Of a DNA stretch of 64,000 nucleotides, positions 46,033 to 56,208 are shown in pieces. Under the pieces are notes generated by a model that was not told where the DNA came from, did not search any database, and was given only the letters and a program-made list of their open reading frames with translations. The DNA lies in contig CM043954.1 of the NCBI GenBank assembly GCA_014529385.2, positions 2,462,501 through 2,526,500 on the forward strand. Direction: 5' to 3'. The position numbers and the translations under genes were made by a program. The DNA comes from Adiantum capillus-veneris (Eukaryota > Streptophyta > Polypodiopsida > Polypodiales > Pteridaceae). Numbering within the stretch: position 1 is the first letter of the stretch; every line of letters starts with the position of its first letter.

Positions 46033-46695
46033 TTGGAGTGCATTGATTTGCAGAATACACACAACAGGAGCAGGTCCAGAAAGCTCTCGGGCTGTTTTCA
46101 GCCGATGCAAAGCGGGAGCCTCTCTCCAGATGCAGTCACACACGCATGCATCTTGAAGGCATGTGGCTGTACGCAAGATGTCGATATGGGCTTGAAAATT
46201 CTCTTTAATAGTGGCTGTTGCAAAAAATTTCCGTGCTTGGCAATGCCTTGGTCGATATGTATGCCAAATGTGGTGCGGGATGTTGTCTCTTGGAACATTA
46301 TGACTGTAGGATATGCCCGACTTGGGCCGGGCCGGAAGCTGTGGAATGTTGATATGGGCTTGAAAATTCATGCTCATATTCTTAGTCAATGGCTGTTGCA
46401 AGGCATTGTCGTGCTTGGCAACGCCTTGGTCGATATGTATGCTAAATGTGGTGCACTTCAGATAGCACAAAACATGCCTAAGGAGCTTCATGTCCGGAAT
46501 GGCGTCTCTTTGAGTACATTGATTGTGGGATACGCACAACAAGAGCAAGGACAGAAAGCTCTCGACTGTTTTCAGCGGATGCAAAGGGGGGGTCTCTCTC
46601 CAAATGCAATCACACACACGTGCATCTGGAAGACATGTGGCTGTATGCAAGATGCCGATATGGGCTTTAAAATTCTCTCTGCTATTGTTAGTTAA
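46033..46695 (+). pseudogene. Best-preserved PPR fragment at the array's end
   Basis: 220 codons with GLKIHAHILSQ, NALVDMYAKCGALQIAQ, STLIVGYAQQEQGQKALD and SPNAITHTCIWKTCG: L- and S-type PPR motifs in order. There is no start context or organelle targeting sequence and no E/DYW end. It closes with a stop, followed by a (GA)n tract. Probably a truncated pseudogene, although the frame itself is open. Confidence 0.75.
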
Positions 46696-46727
46696 GGGCT
46701 GTTGCAAAAATGCCTTGGTTTGTTTCC

Positions 46728-46730
<3 letters not shown>

Positions 46731-46777
<47 letters not shown>

Positions 46778-46858
46778 GGAGAGAAAGAGAGAGAAAGGGA
46801 TGGGGGCCATCCACGCGAGGGGAGAGAGAGAGAGAGATAGAGAGAGAGAGAAAGAGAT

Positions 46859-46917
<59 letters not shown>
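46731..46917 (+). repeat. (GA)n microsatellite next to a LINE 3' end
   Basis: Interrupted GA repeats directly bordering the 3' end of the LINE on the minus strand. From the LINE's point of view it is a (TC)n tail. Confidence 0.9.
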
Positions 46918-46919
<2 letters not shown>

Positions 46920-49135
46920 ATTATCGTCCTAGGAGGTCAAATATGACCTGTGGGATCAAAGCTACATGTGATGTAGTATGTGTATGGTTGGTGAGTGACT
47001 CTCGATGCTCCAAAATTGTGGTGATGAGAGTCGCAATGGAGAGACAACATTGTGACTGGGAGAGGAATGTGTGAAGGTCTGAGTCATGGCTGAAAATGTG
47101 AGAGAAGCGAGTTCGGATGTGATCAAAATATGGGCACTCTAGTAGTGTGTGGTACTTAGACACTCGAAATGAACATAATGTGCACAATGGATTTGACTCT
47201 GCTCCATTTCCCAAACACCTTGTCTCGCATCAAAGGAAATGGGGGCTAAGCCGAATGGCTGCAATAGTGTGTATCACCCACAAGGGGATATGCGGAAGCA
47301 TGTAAGTGTGAGTAGGTTTTCTCTTTCAGCGAAGAACATGGTTTTGTAGTTGGGGGCAATATGGGTGGTGTAATGTATGAAGCGTGACCCACCGGATTTC
47401 TCTTAGGCTATGATACATTGGCATTGTTCATTCACTTGGGAGTCAATTGAAGCATCATGTACCAAGTGTAATGCACCCCATCTCCTAAACCACTCCTTTA
47501 TGTCTTGCATCCATCCTATGCTCAAGATCTTGCTTTTATGTGTCTTTTGAACTTTTTTGCTCGCTTCTTGTGCAATTGTAGGAATTTGATGTGAGGGGTT
47601 TTGACGCATCTTTATCATGTACTCCACAACCCTTTCCATGCCCATAACCTCAATTGGAAGAGATCCCGAATCAAGAAGTAGGAGTGTATATGGTGTTTGT
47701 GTCTTAACTTGGAGAAAGTTTGTAAGAAAACACCTTTGGACATTCTCAAACTCTTTCCAAGTAGACTTTGAGATGCTCTCACCCCACAGTTCAACTCCAT
47801 AAAGAAGAACCGGTGTCACCAATGCATCAATAATATACTTCTTGAGAACCCAGCACATGATGTTTCCCCGCATTACACATGTTCTCAAATGCATAATATG
47901 GTCTCTTTTCTACTTCCAAACAGCGCATAGCACATTCATGCCACTTGTGATTGGACGGAACCTCAATGCCAAGGTACTTAAAGCTCTCAACAACCTCACT
48001 GAGTGTCTCATTGTTGTCCTCCACAATGCATGGCTTCTCCTTATGGTTGGTTTTCACGAGCATAACCTTTGTTTTGGATTCATTCAAAATCATCCCATTG
48101 GCACTTGGAGTTCTTCCATCCTTCTCCATAAATTGTTACGTGGAATCATATAAATTGCTTTTTTAAAGTCCACAAAACAACAATACAATCACTTGCCTTT
48201 CAACCGACTTTCCTCCATGAGAAAACGAAGAGTAACAAGATGATCAATGGTCCTATGGGATCGACAAAAACTCGCTTGTCCTTTTGCATGCTTGTCATCC
48301 TCTTCAGCCCAATCAATCAATTTCATCTCCATTATGCACCCAAACAAATTTTCCATAAGAGACCCAATCATTATAGTCCTGTAGTTGTTTACATTCTTTA
48401 CATCCGCTTCTTTATGCAAAGGCTTAACCCAATTAGTACTCCAATCATAAGGCATACCATGTTGAAATGCAAGGTTGAACATCACACATCTACTCAGGGT
48501 AAAATCTCCCGTCCATTTGATCATCTCCGGCTTGATACCTTGAAGATCCCCCATTTTGCGGGTGGCCAACTTTTCAAGCCCGCCACATACATCCTCAATA
48601 GTCAAAAAAGAGGGCATACATGGGACTGAACCATAAAATGACATTTTTTCATCATTTTTTTGCTCATTAATTGCTAACAATGTGTGTACATATCCATAAG
48701 ACTCAAGTTACCAAGAATCTCAACCCACTTGCCCCTTAAGTTTCTCCAAAATCTTCCACATGCATGTGCCTCTTCTTGGACTTGAAAAATTTGTTGCTTT
48801 ACTTCCCATCTTCTTCTCTTCTTTTGAATCAATGCCTTGTATGTATGCACTTGACATTGATAGTTGTCTTTGTCCATAGTTGTATCAAGCTTATCAAGGA
48901 CTTTGCGGCATCTTGACATTCTTTATCAAACCACCTTTTGTGTGATCTATCTTTGTTGATACCATGGATATGCTTTATGGAAAAGCATTCTCCGGCACAA
49001 GAACAAATAACTTTCTTGAAAGCTTCCTATTTAGTTTCCAATGGTGCGTCATATTGAATCTTTGTTATCCACAACTTTTGCTCAAACATTTCAATGTACA
49101 TTGGTGCCTATGTGATTCACATGGTGGTAAAGCGA
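46918..49135 (-). pseudogene. LINE copy 1: non-LTR reverse transcriptase relic
   Basis: Read right to left: a pre-RT segment (RSHKRWFDKECQDAAKS), RT start (48680-48189: NWVKPLHKEADVKNVNNYRT, then AKGQASFCRSHRTIDHLV), VDFKKAIYMIPRNNLWRRME, then directly NESKTKVMLV and ESFKYLGIEV (48129-47827), the C-terminal part (47894-47403: LVTPVLLYGVELWGESI, KEFENVQRCFLTNFLQ) and a C-terminal zf-RVT-like segment (CTLCSFRVSKYHTLLECP) ending at 46921. The segment with the catalytic YxDD is missing between LWRRME and NESKTK. No endonuclease is present, so it is also 5'-truncated. Confidence 0.8.
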
Positions 49136-49175
49136 AAGAGAGAAAGAGGGGGGTGTGGGGATTCACTCACCCCGG

Positions 49176-49680
49176 GGGGGGGGGGGGGGGGGGGGGGGAG
49201 AGAGAGAGAGAGAGAGAGAGAGAGTGAGATTGAATTATTGTCCATGGAGGTCAGATATGACCTATGGGACCAAAGATAAAACATTACAAAGGGTTAGGGA
49301 TTTTCAAATACATCTCAGTTAAGGACCAAGGGTCCAGTAAGGTGTGGAAAAAAAGAGGAGAATATGAAAATGTTAAGAGGGGTGGTAAGGGGGAAGCCGG
49401 TTTGACAGTCCGGAACTCTTGAATAATGGCTTTGCCTCCTTGGTAAAATACCCATTTTCCTGTTGTGCATGCATCTTGCATCTTTTGTAACTCTATCTTC
49501 TTCTGTTTGAGTTGGATGGGTGTAAGGTCTTCTCCAAAAAAAAAATTGTGTCCTTGAGAAGCCTCAATTGCTCAAGGAGCTTGATTTGGTCCGTCTTAGT
49601 CTTGAAAGTAAGGATTGCATGATTTGTGCAATGCTCGTGGATAAGAGAGGTAATTGGTGCTATATCCCATTGTATCATGA
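49176..49680 (-). mobile_element. LINE copy 2: 3' fragment
   Basis: Next to a poly-G run (about 49176-49198) and (GA)n tract lies GGTCAGATATGACC (49249-49262), the same stem-loop and following CTATGGGACCAAA as in the other LINE copies. The rest (to about 49680, bounded by another GA block) has two short minus-strand frames, one with KLLEQLRLLKDTIFFLEK, a possible helix; no RT domain is visible. It may be the 3' end of a related element with different upstream sequence. Confidence 0.5.
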
Positions 49681-49734
49681 GAGAGAGAGAGAGAGAGGGC
49701 AATAGGGAAGGGGGGATTTGGATCCGTGTGATTC

Positions 49735-49740
49735 ACACAG

Positions 49741-49787
<47 letters not shown>

Positions 49788-52485
49788 TATCGTCCTCGGA
49801 GGTCAAATATGACCTATGGGACCAAATGAACATGTCACGTGGTGTGAGTGGAGGTCATAAGTGTAGGGTTAAGGTGGATTGGTTAGTGTACCATTCATGG
49901 CATAAGCATGCTTGGAGAGATTAGTGTAGAGCTTGAGAGAGAAACTATTGGACAATACAATATAGACTATACTTGCAAATGATAAAGCTTAATATTATGC
50001 AGTAGAACCTGGCACCTCTATATAGGCTTTTGGAAATAGGCAGTCTTTTGACACATGAGCATAAAAGGTGGCTGCCAATGCACAATACAAGTGGCTTTCT
50101 CTTTACAAAGGTTGCAAGAGACTTTTCACATGGACTGACACATAAGGCTTTTTTAGGTGGAAGAGACTGTTCACATAAGAGATGCAACAAAACTCACATC
50201 CCAAAAATCCTCCCCTATGTGGGTTTTGGTTGCATATCACTCACACAATCCTCCCCTCAGAACACACTAGGGTGAGGCACACAATTCACAAGCCTCCCCT
50301 CGAACAAAAAGTTGCCTCCCCTAGACACAAAGGGTGTAGGCACACACAACATCAGGGTATAGGCACACACAAGCCTCCCCTAGCACATATAGAGGGTAAG
50401 GTACACAAGAGAGATAATGCTCACAACACATGTTGTTTGTTGTTTGTTGGAGGATTTTATCCCCCGCACAAATTTGCAAAAGTTGTTGTACTTTGGTCTT
50501 TTCGTTAGTTGTTGTAGTAGCCAATATGTCGTTGTTATTCCGTCACATTGTGATATTGTTGCTATCGATATTTTACACAATGTAATGGAAGATATAATGC
50601 ACATATATAGACAATAGAGGGAAAACCCTCATGGAAAAAAGCCCTCATTATTTTATGGTATGCAAAAGGACTTTGAAGTTATATTGAATGCATTGGAGAA
50701 TGTCCCCCAACTCTTATCCCTTCGTCTTGATGTTGTGAGCTTCGTCGTGTGTCGACGCTTTCTTCATCATTTTCATGTTGATGTTGATTTTCTTTATTCA
50801 GTTTGTTGGTCCTTTCTAACGCTGCAGCCTGCTTCACGCTTGGCAGAGAGCAATGGGCATCATCCCTAAATTAACGCAAGCCTAGGTGCTCAGACTACCA
50901 AAAGGTTAAAGTTTTGTTGTCATTAAACGACATAGCTGTAGCTGGCAGGGCTCCACACCTTCCCCACAAAGTGCTTGTCACTTTTGTGAGCCACTTTCCC
51001 CAACCAAGCCTCTACATTCGCCAGCACATCCGCGCGGAAGCCTTATCCTCGTCAGCAACTTCATTAACTACCCTAGACAGGCCCTCCACTACCAACGAGC
51101 ATCACTATTCGGTGAATACACTGCGGCAGGCCCTCAGTTTGTCATCCAGATGCTCTTTAGGGACCACTATTTTCTGAATCACCTCCGAGGCTCCGAGCGC
51201 TACCCCTGCAAGAGTTTGCCAATCTCAGCTTGTCATTACCTACAGACCGCATCACCGCCTTACCCCACCTCACTCGCCACCCCAGTTGTAGGGTTAAGGT
51301 GGATAGGTTAGTGTAGCATTCATGGCATAAGCATGCTTGGAGAGGTTAGTGTAGAGCTTGAGAGAGAAACTATTGGACAATACAATATAGACTATACTTG
51401 CAAATGATAAAGCTTAATATTATGCAGCAGAACTTGCCTCTATATAGGCTTTTGGAAATAGGCAGCCTTTTGACACATGAGCACAAAAGGTGGCTGCCAA
51501 TGCACAATACAAGTAGCTTTCTCTTTACAAAGGTTGCAAGAGACTTTTCACATAGATTGACACATAAGGCTTTTTTTAGGTGGAAGAGACTGTTCACATA
51601 AGAGATGCAACAAAACTCGCATCCCAACAATAAGTGACTCTCGATGCTCAAAAATGGCTAAAATGAGCGTTGCAATAGAGAGTCCACATCGTGGTTGGGA
51701 GAGGAAGGTATGTAGGGAGAGATCATGGTTGAATATATGGGAAAAAGAGGACCTAATGTGGTCAAAAGCTGAGCACTCAAGTAGTGTGTGGTACTCACTC
51801 TCTCGCACTTGAGGAGGGCATAAGTTGCAAAGTTGATGAGACTTCTCACCATTGCCCCAACGTCCTGTCTTGCATCATAGAGAATGGGAGCTAAGACGCA
51901 TGGAGGCAATGGTGTGGATTGCACTCAATGGGATGGGCTCAAGGATTTAGGGATGGGTTTGGTTACCACGTTCAGAGAAGAAGAGAGATTTGTAGTTTGG
52001 GGCAATCTGTGTGGTGTAATGGCGGAAGCCAGAACCTCCAGATTTCTCCCAAGCTGTGATACATTGGCGTTGTAAGAAGGCCTCATTAACTTGAGAGTCG
52101 ATCGACACATCCTTGACCAAGTGACATGCATCCCATCTTCCAAACCATTTCTTGATGTCAAGCATCCACCCCGAACTTAGTATTTTGCTCTTGCATGCCT
52201 TTTGGACCTTTTGACTTGCTTCATATGAGATTCTAGGAAGTCGATACAAAGGGCTACATTGTGTCTTAAGCATGTACTTCACAACCCTTTGCATGCCCAA
52301 GGCCTCAATGGGAAGCGATCTGGACTCAAGAAGTAAGAGCATGTAGGGTGTTTGTATCTTGACTTGGAGAAAGTTGGTGAGAAAACGCTTTTGGACATTC
52401 TCAAACTCTTTCCAAGTAGACTTCCTGATGCTACCACCCCACACCTTCACTCCATAAAGAAGCACCGGTGTCACCAATGTGTTGA
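49735..52485 (-). pseudogene. LINE copy 3, split by an LTR mini-element
   Basis: The 3' end is at 49781-49861 (stem-loop 49801-49814 beside a GA tract). The sequence resumes at 51635 after the inserted element. The minus strand then shows a zf-RVT-like end (SEYHTLLECSAFDHIRSSFS) and the RT C-terminal part (52504-51947: TPVLLYGVKVWGGSIRKS, KEFENVQKRFLTNFLQVK). It is clearly homologous to copy 1 and is 5'-truncated at about 52485. It has no catalytic part. Confidence 0.8.
49862..51629 (-). mobile_element. 1.77-kb LTR mini-element inserted in LINE copy 3
   Basis: Direct repeats 49862-50206 and 51287-51629 (about 345 bp) begin TGTAGGGTTAAGGTGG; the right one ends ATCCCAACA. ATAAG flanks both sides (49857-49861 and 51630-51634), a 5-bp target-site duplication. 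In the minus sense the sequence before the left LTR is AGGGGAGGATTTT, a polypurine tract, so the element reads right to left. The interior (about 1.08 kb) has no gag or pol; its open frames are short. A non-autonomous LTR element of unknown family. Confidence 0.85.
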
Positions 52486-52636
52486 CGGGAGCAAAGCGAG
52501 ACACGGACCCCGATGGCCTCTAAAACGTTTGGAGCGGATGCACACCTCAAGCCGATCACGATAAAGCGAACAGGGGGCACCGGCTAGCTTTTAGCGGCTA
52601 GGACGCAGACAATCGGTGATTTGAAATATCACGAAT

Positions 52637-52671
<35 letters not shown>

Positions 52672-53341
52672 AATAGAGAGAATAGACAGGTGATGAAAAC
52701 CCTCGCGGGTGTGAGGGACAATTATTCTCTTGCCATATTTACAGCAACCTTATTTTCGGCGGGGTGGCTAACCCCCACCCTCGCAGTTTCCCCCCCTCTC
52801 TCTCCTTCGCTCAAGTTGCAATGCACTTGAACCCTTTAAGCCAAGCTGCCTTTAACTAAGCAGTCCCCCCCTCTCTCACGTACTTTAGTTACAACAGGCA
52901 GCCTTTAAGATAAGCAATAAAAAATAATAATTTTACCACCACCACCACCCCTCCCCGGTCCCCCCCCTTTTTTTTTAGGGGAGACGTCTCCCTTAATACT
53001 AGCCTCTGCCCTCACCCCCTTCCCCTTAATCTCTCTACAAATCTTCAAAATTACAAACCCCTTTTTGACACAATTTCCCAAACAAATTCCCCCCTTCCCC
53101 CCCCCCCCCCCCCCCCCCCCCCACCCCGTCTCTCTTGTCATTCCCCAACCCACCTTCTATATAAACTCCCCCTCCCTCTATTGAACTCCTTTTAAAACCC
53201 ACTACCACCTCCTACCACTGATGAGCTCCTCACGGAGGGAAACGTGTTTGGTTCCCCTCTTAACCTAACCCCTCTCAACCCTTAACCTAACCCCAACCTA
53301 AACCCCTTTACCTTACGCTTTAACTTAAGTGCTACGCACGC
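52486..53341. other. Low-complexity, C-rich non-coding stretch
   Basis: It contains (CA)n (52640-52668), many poly-C/T blocks and a C run of about 27 (53096-53123). No gene was seen. It could be LTR or leader DNA of the following Ty3 element, since TGACGGGAGCAAAGC starts right where LINE copy 3 stops, but no partner copy is present to test this. Confidence 0.45.
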
Positions 53342-53983
53342 TTGATATATTTCTACCGTCTTTTCAACATAGAAATCATTCCAAGATGGAGCGAGGATGT
53401 AATTCCTTTGCTGACTATTGGGTCATTGAATGTGACAAGACAACCATCTACCATTGCAGCATCTAGATCATTGGTAATGTTGGCGGGAAGGCTATACAAA
53501 CAGGGATCGGATCAAATCCTTAGGCTTTGTGTTGAATCGAGTGAATGAGAATTGTATCTAAACCAAGCCCATGTACAAACAACGGGGATTCACAATGGGC
53601 ATGCACAGACGTATCAAAGATTGATGAGAATGGGTGTGTATTGGTCGAAAATGCAACATAGTGTTCATATGCATATCAAATCATGCGTTAGATGCACATT
53701 TCAAAAGCCAATAGAACACGCGACTCTATTCAAATTATCTGTAGCACCCCGATGGAGTAGCTACATTGTTGAATACCTCACCACCAGGATACTGCCTAAA
53801 GGGATGAGTAGATCACGTATCAAAACGATCACGAAAGAGGCAGAAAACTATGTACTGATTGAGGACAATCTTTACAAGAGGGGAAAAGACAATCAATTGA
53901 GAATGTGCGCGACTCAAGAGGAATACATTCCTATCTTAGAGCAAGCACATGGCGGACAAGCTGGAGGGCATTTCTTCAGCTGA
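53342..53983 (+). pseudogene. G5 pol: two tandem integrase zinc-binding (HHCC) domains
   Basis: The frame 53342-53983 is open except for an in-frame TGA at 53546. It holds two copies of one module: LYKQGSDQILRLC...NQAHVQTTGIHNGH...GVYW...SCVRC, then LYKRGKDNQLRMC...EQAHGGQAGGH...GIWWP...RCDDF. Each is the N-terminal H2C2 zinc finger that precedes a Ty3 integrase core. The second has lost its last Cys (DDF in place of DxC). A one-base frameshift near 53965-53980 separates it from the core. Elements normally carry a single such domain. Confidence 0.7.
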
Positions 53984-54640
53984 CAAAATGGCCAAAGAAA
54001 TTCTTATTGCAGGCATATGGTGGCCTACACTATTCATGGACGTTGAAGAGTTTGTGAAACGATGTGACGATTTCCAGAAGACAAAGATTCCTAGAGCACG
54101 AGATGATATGCCCTTGAGGCCAATGATGAGAGTAAGAGCGTTTGTGAAATGGGGAATAGATTTTGTAGGACCGATTGCACCTCCTAGATATAAAACGCAC
54201 GCTCAATACATTATTGTGGCAACAGATTATCTAACAAAATGGGTGGAAGCGAAAGCAACAACCAAAAATGATGCAAAAACGACAGCACAGTTTTTGTATG
54301 AGAACATGTTCACCAGATATGGCTTACCAATAGAGTTAGTGAGCGATAGAGGGACTCACTTCATCAATGAAGTGATCGAATTCCTATTGGATGAATTCAT
54401 GGTAATTCACAGGAAGTCAGCTCCCTATCACCCACAAGCTAACGGACAAGCAGAAAGTACGAACAAGATTTTGGTGACAATTCTCACCAAAATTGTTAGC
54501 GAATCGAGAGCTCACTGGGATAAAAATCTGCATTCAACTTTATGGGCATATAGAGTAGCTTACAAAACACAATCGGAACGACTCCGTTCAACATGTTTTA
54601 TGAATTCAAGAGATTTTACCACTTGAATTTCTTATCGACA
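53949..54640 (+). pseudogene. G5 integrase catalytic core
   Basis: Shows the DDE triad context: KWGIDFVGPIAPPR, ELVSDRGTHFINE and HPQANGQAESTNK. The end (WDKNLHSTLWAYRVAYKT) is typical of Ty3 integrases. A frameshift after KTQSE changes frame, and the reading continues with TPFNMFYEFKRF-type sequence and a stop near 54660. All three acidic residues are present, so the core itself was probably functional before the frameshifts. Confidence 0.8.
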
Positions 54641-54669
54641 CGCTTCGGGTCGCTAAATAATTAGAATGG

Positions 54670-55702
54670 ATGGGCCATGAATTATCCAATCAGGTAGATA
54701 TCCTGGAAAAACTGGATGAAACTAGATTGAGAGCCGTTGCATCAATCTACGCGCAAAAACAAAACATGAAATCATTCTTTGATCAACATGTTATCAGCAA
54801 CCCTGAAACAACATTCTCGGAAACTCAAAAAGCGAGGCAATGGACCCTATGTGATTCATGACATATCATCTAGCGGTGCCATTAAACTTGCGACATTAGA
54901 GGGAGAGGAGATGCCTAACTGGATTAGTGGTTGCAGACTAAAGAAGTACAACCTACCACTAACCTCAGAGATGCTTGTCAAAATACATGCTGCGAAGGAG
55001 CGCAAGAACAAAGCAAATGCGACAAAAGCTCAAGCGCGGGAGGAGGCCAGAATCAAAATTTTAAAACAAAAACAGAACTTACAACAACAAAGACTTCCTC
55101 AACCAGCAGATACGGCTCAAATTCCTCTTTCTATAATTTACACTTATGAGCAATGGGAAACAAGAATCGATGTTCGCATCAATGTCACACTTCCGCATGA
55201 CAGATATCAACGAGCATTGATTGACACAGGAGCAAGAGTCAATGTGGTCAACTTCTCCACTTACAAGATGCTTACAGATAAACCCCTAGTGCAATCCAAA
55301 CGTGATTTACAAGCCGCAAACGGGGCAACAATGCCAACATTGGGGATAGTAAACTTACCAATCAATATTTATGAAAATAGTTGTCCTCATCAATTTTTCA
55401 TAATGAAAGACGGAGAAATCACAGAATCACTATGTTTGGGAGTTCCATGGATGAGAACGTACAATGCAGTTACTGAATGGTCAGAACATGCGTTGATGTA
55501 CACACACAACTCTAACACGTACATGACTCCATTCACCAAAACAGATCACTCGTGGCCGAGTATCCCCATCGACAAAAAGCAACCAGCTCATCAGCCAAAA
55601 ACACCAAAAAAGGCTGTTCAAAAAGTATGGATAAAGAAAAAATCATGCAGAACAAACGGAGCCAGATATGGTTACCCAAGGACAAACTCCCAACGAAAGT
55701 AG
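54670..55702 (+). pseudogene. G5 integrase C-terminus fused to a retropepsin-like domain
   Basis: 54670-54861 and the overlapping frame 54779-55702 encode the integrase tail (ASIYAQKQNMKSFFDQHV, then GNGPYVIHDISSSGAIKL and MPNWISGCRLKKYN). The same open frame then continues through a Lys/Gln-rich linker (about codons 85-125) into an aspartic-protease-like domain: RALIDTGARVNVVNFSTYKM, INIYENSCPHQFFIMKDG and SLCLGVPWMRTYNAVTEW. The D-T-G-A triplet is intact. In ordinary Ty3 elements the protease lies before RT; here a retropepsin-like domain lies after the integrase, in frame with it. The reading frame ends with a basic tail at 55702. Confidence 0.7.
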
Positions 55703-56208
55703 CACCATATCAAAGACCTTCAGGAGTTAGTCCAGAGTGGAAATGGCAACCAAAACTGGAGAAAACCAAAGATTCGGCGACAAAGCTCAAAGAGAAACCA
55801 AAAACTCAATATAGGAAGCCTGAACTACCAAAATGGCACTGGAAACCTATGGAAATTTAGGAAACTAAAGTCGAATCTGTAAAGATGCAACAAACCGCAT
55901 ACAAATGGGTTCCAAAAATAGTTGCCATCACAACACCAACAATCAGGGATAGAGCAATTCGATTGCAAGCTCTTCTGTTCCATACACAGCTACCCTCGCC
56001 ATCAAAAGCCACTGAAAACTACATTCAGTCCCCGCATCTTGCACAGCACCAACGTATCGTCTCAAACATGAGAATAGGGCCACATTACACGGCCATGCAT
56101 AGACACAGATTTCAAAACCCATGCACATGCACCCAACCTTCGTCCGGGACAACTCAGTCTAGGAAGGGGGGAGTAACTGATGAATCTAGCAGTAGTCACG
56201 ACCATTAA
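55703..56208 (+). pseudogene. G5 Trp-Pro-Lys-rich C-terminal tail
   Basis: In the neighbouring frame (55552-55860, then 55885-56208 after a stop) there is a basic tail with repeated W-x-P-K-like words: IWLPKDK, EWKWQPK, KWHWKPM and YKWVPK. It could bind nucleic acid, in the manner of a nucleocapsid; this is inference. A frameshift near 55690 separates it from the retropepsin-like domain. Confidence 0.5.
56159..56172 (+). other. Polypurine tract of G5
   Basis: AGGAAGGGGGGAGT directly after the coding tail. The same wording (AAGGAAGGGGGGAGT) lies at about 63820-63835 at the end of the next element, which suggests related elements. Confidence 0.7.

Noticed and set aside
42442-46707. Several minus-strand frames of 70-249 codons
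   Set aside because: They are antisense to the PPR array, whose protein motifs are only in the plus frames.
46710-46946. Glu/Arg-repeat protein frame
   Set aside because: Microsatellite (GA)n translation.
46918-52485. Repeated regular spacing of GA tracts as a possible CRISPR-like or satellite array
   Set aside because: The tracts are LINE-associated microsatellites of unequal length without spacers; no repeat-spacer pattern exists in the window.
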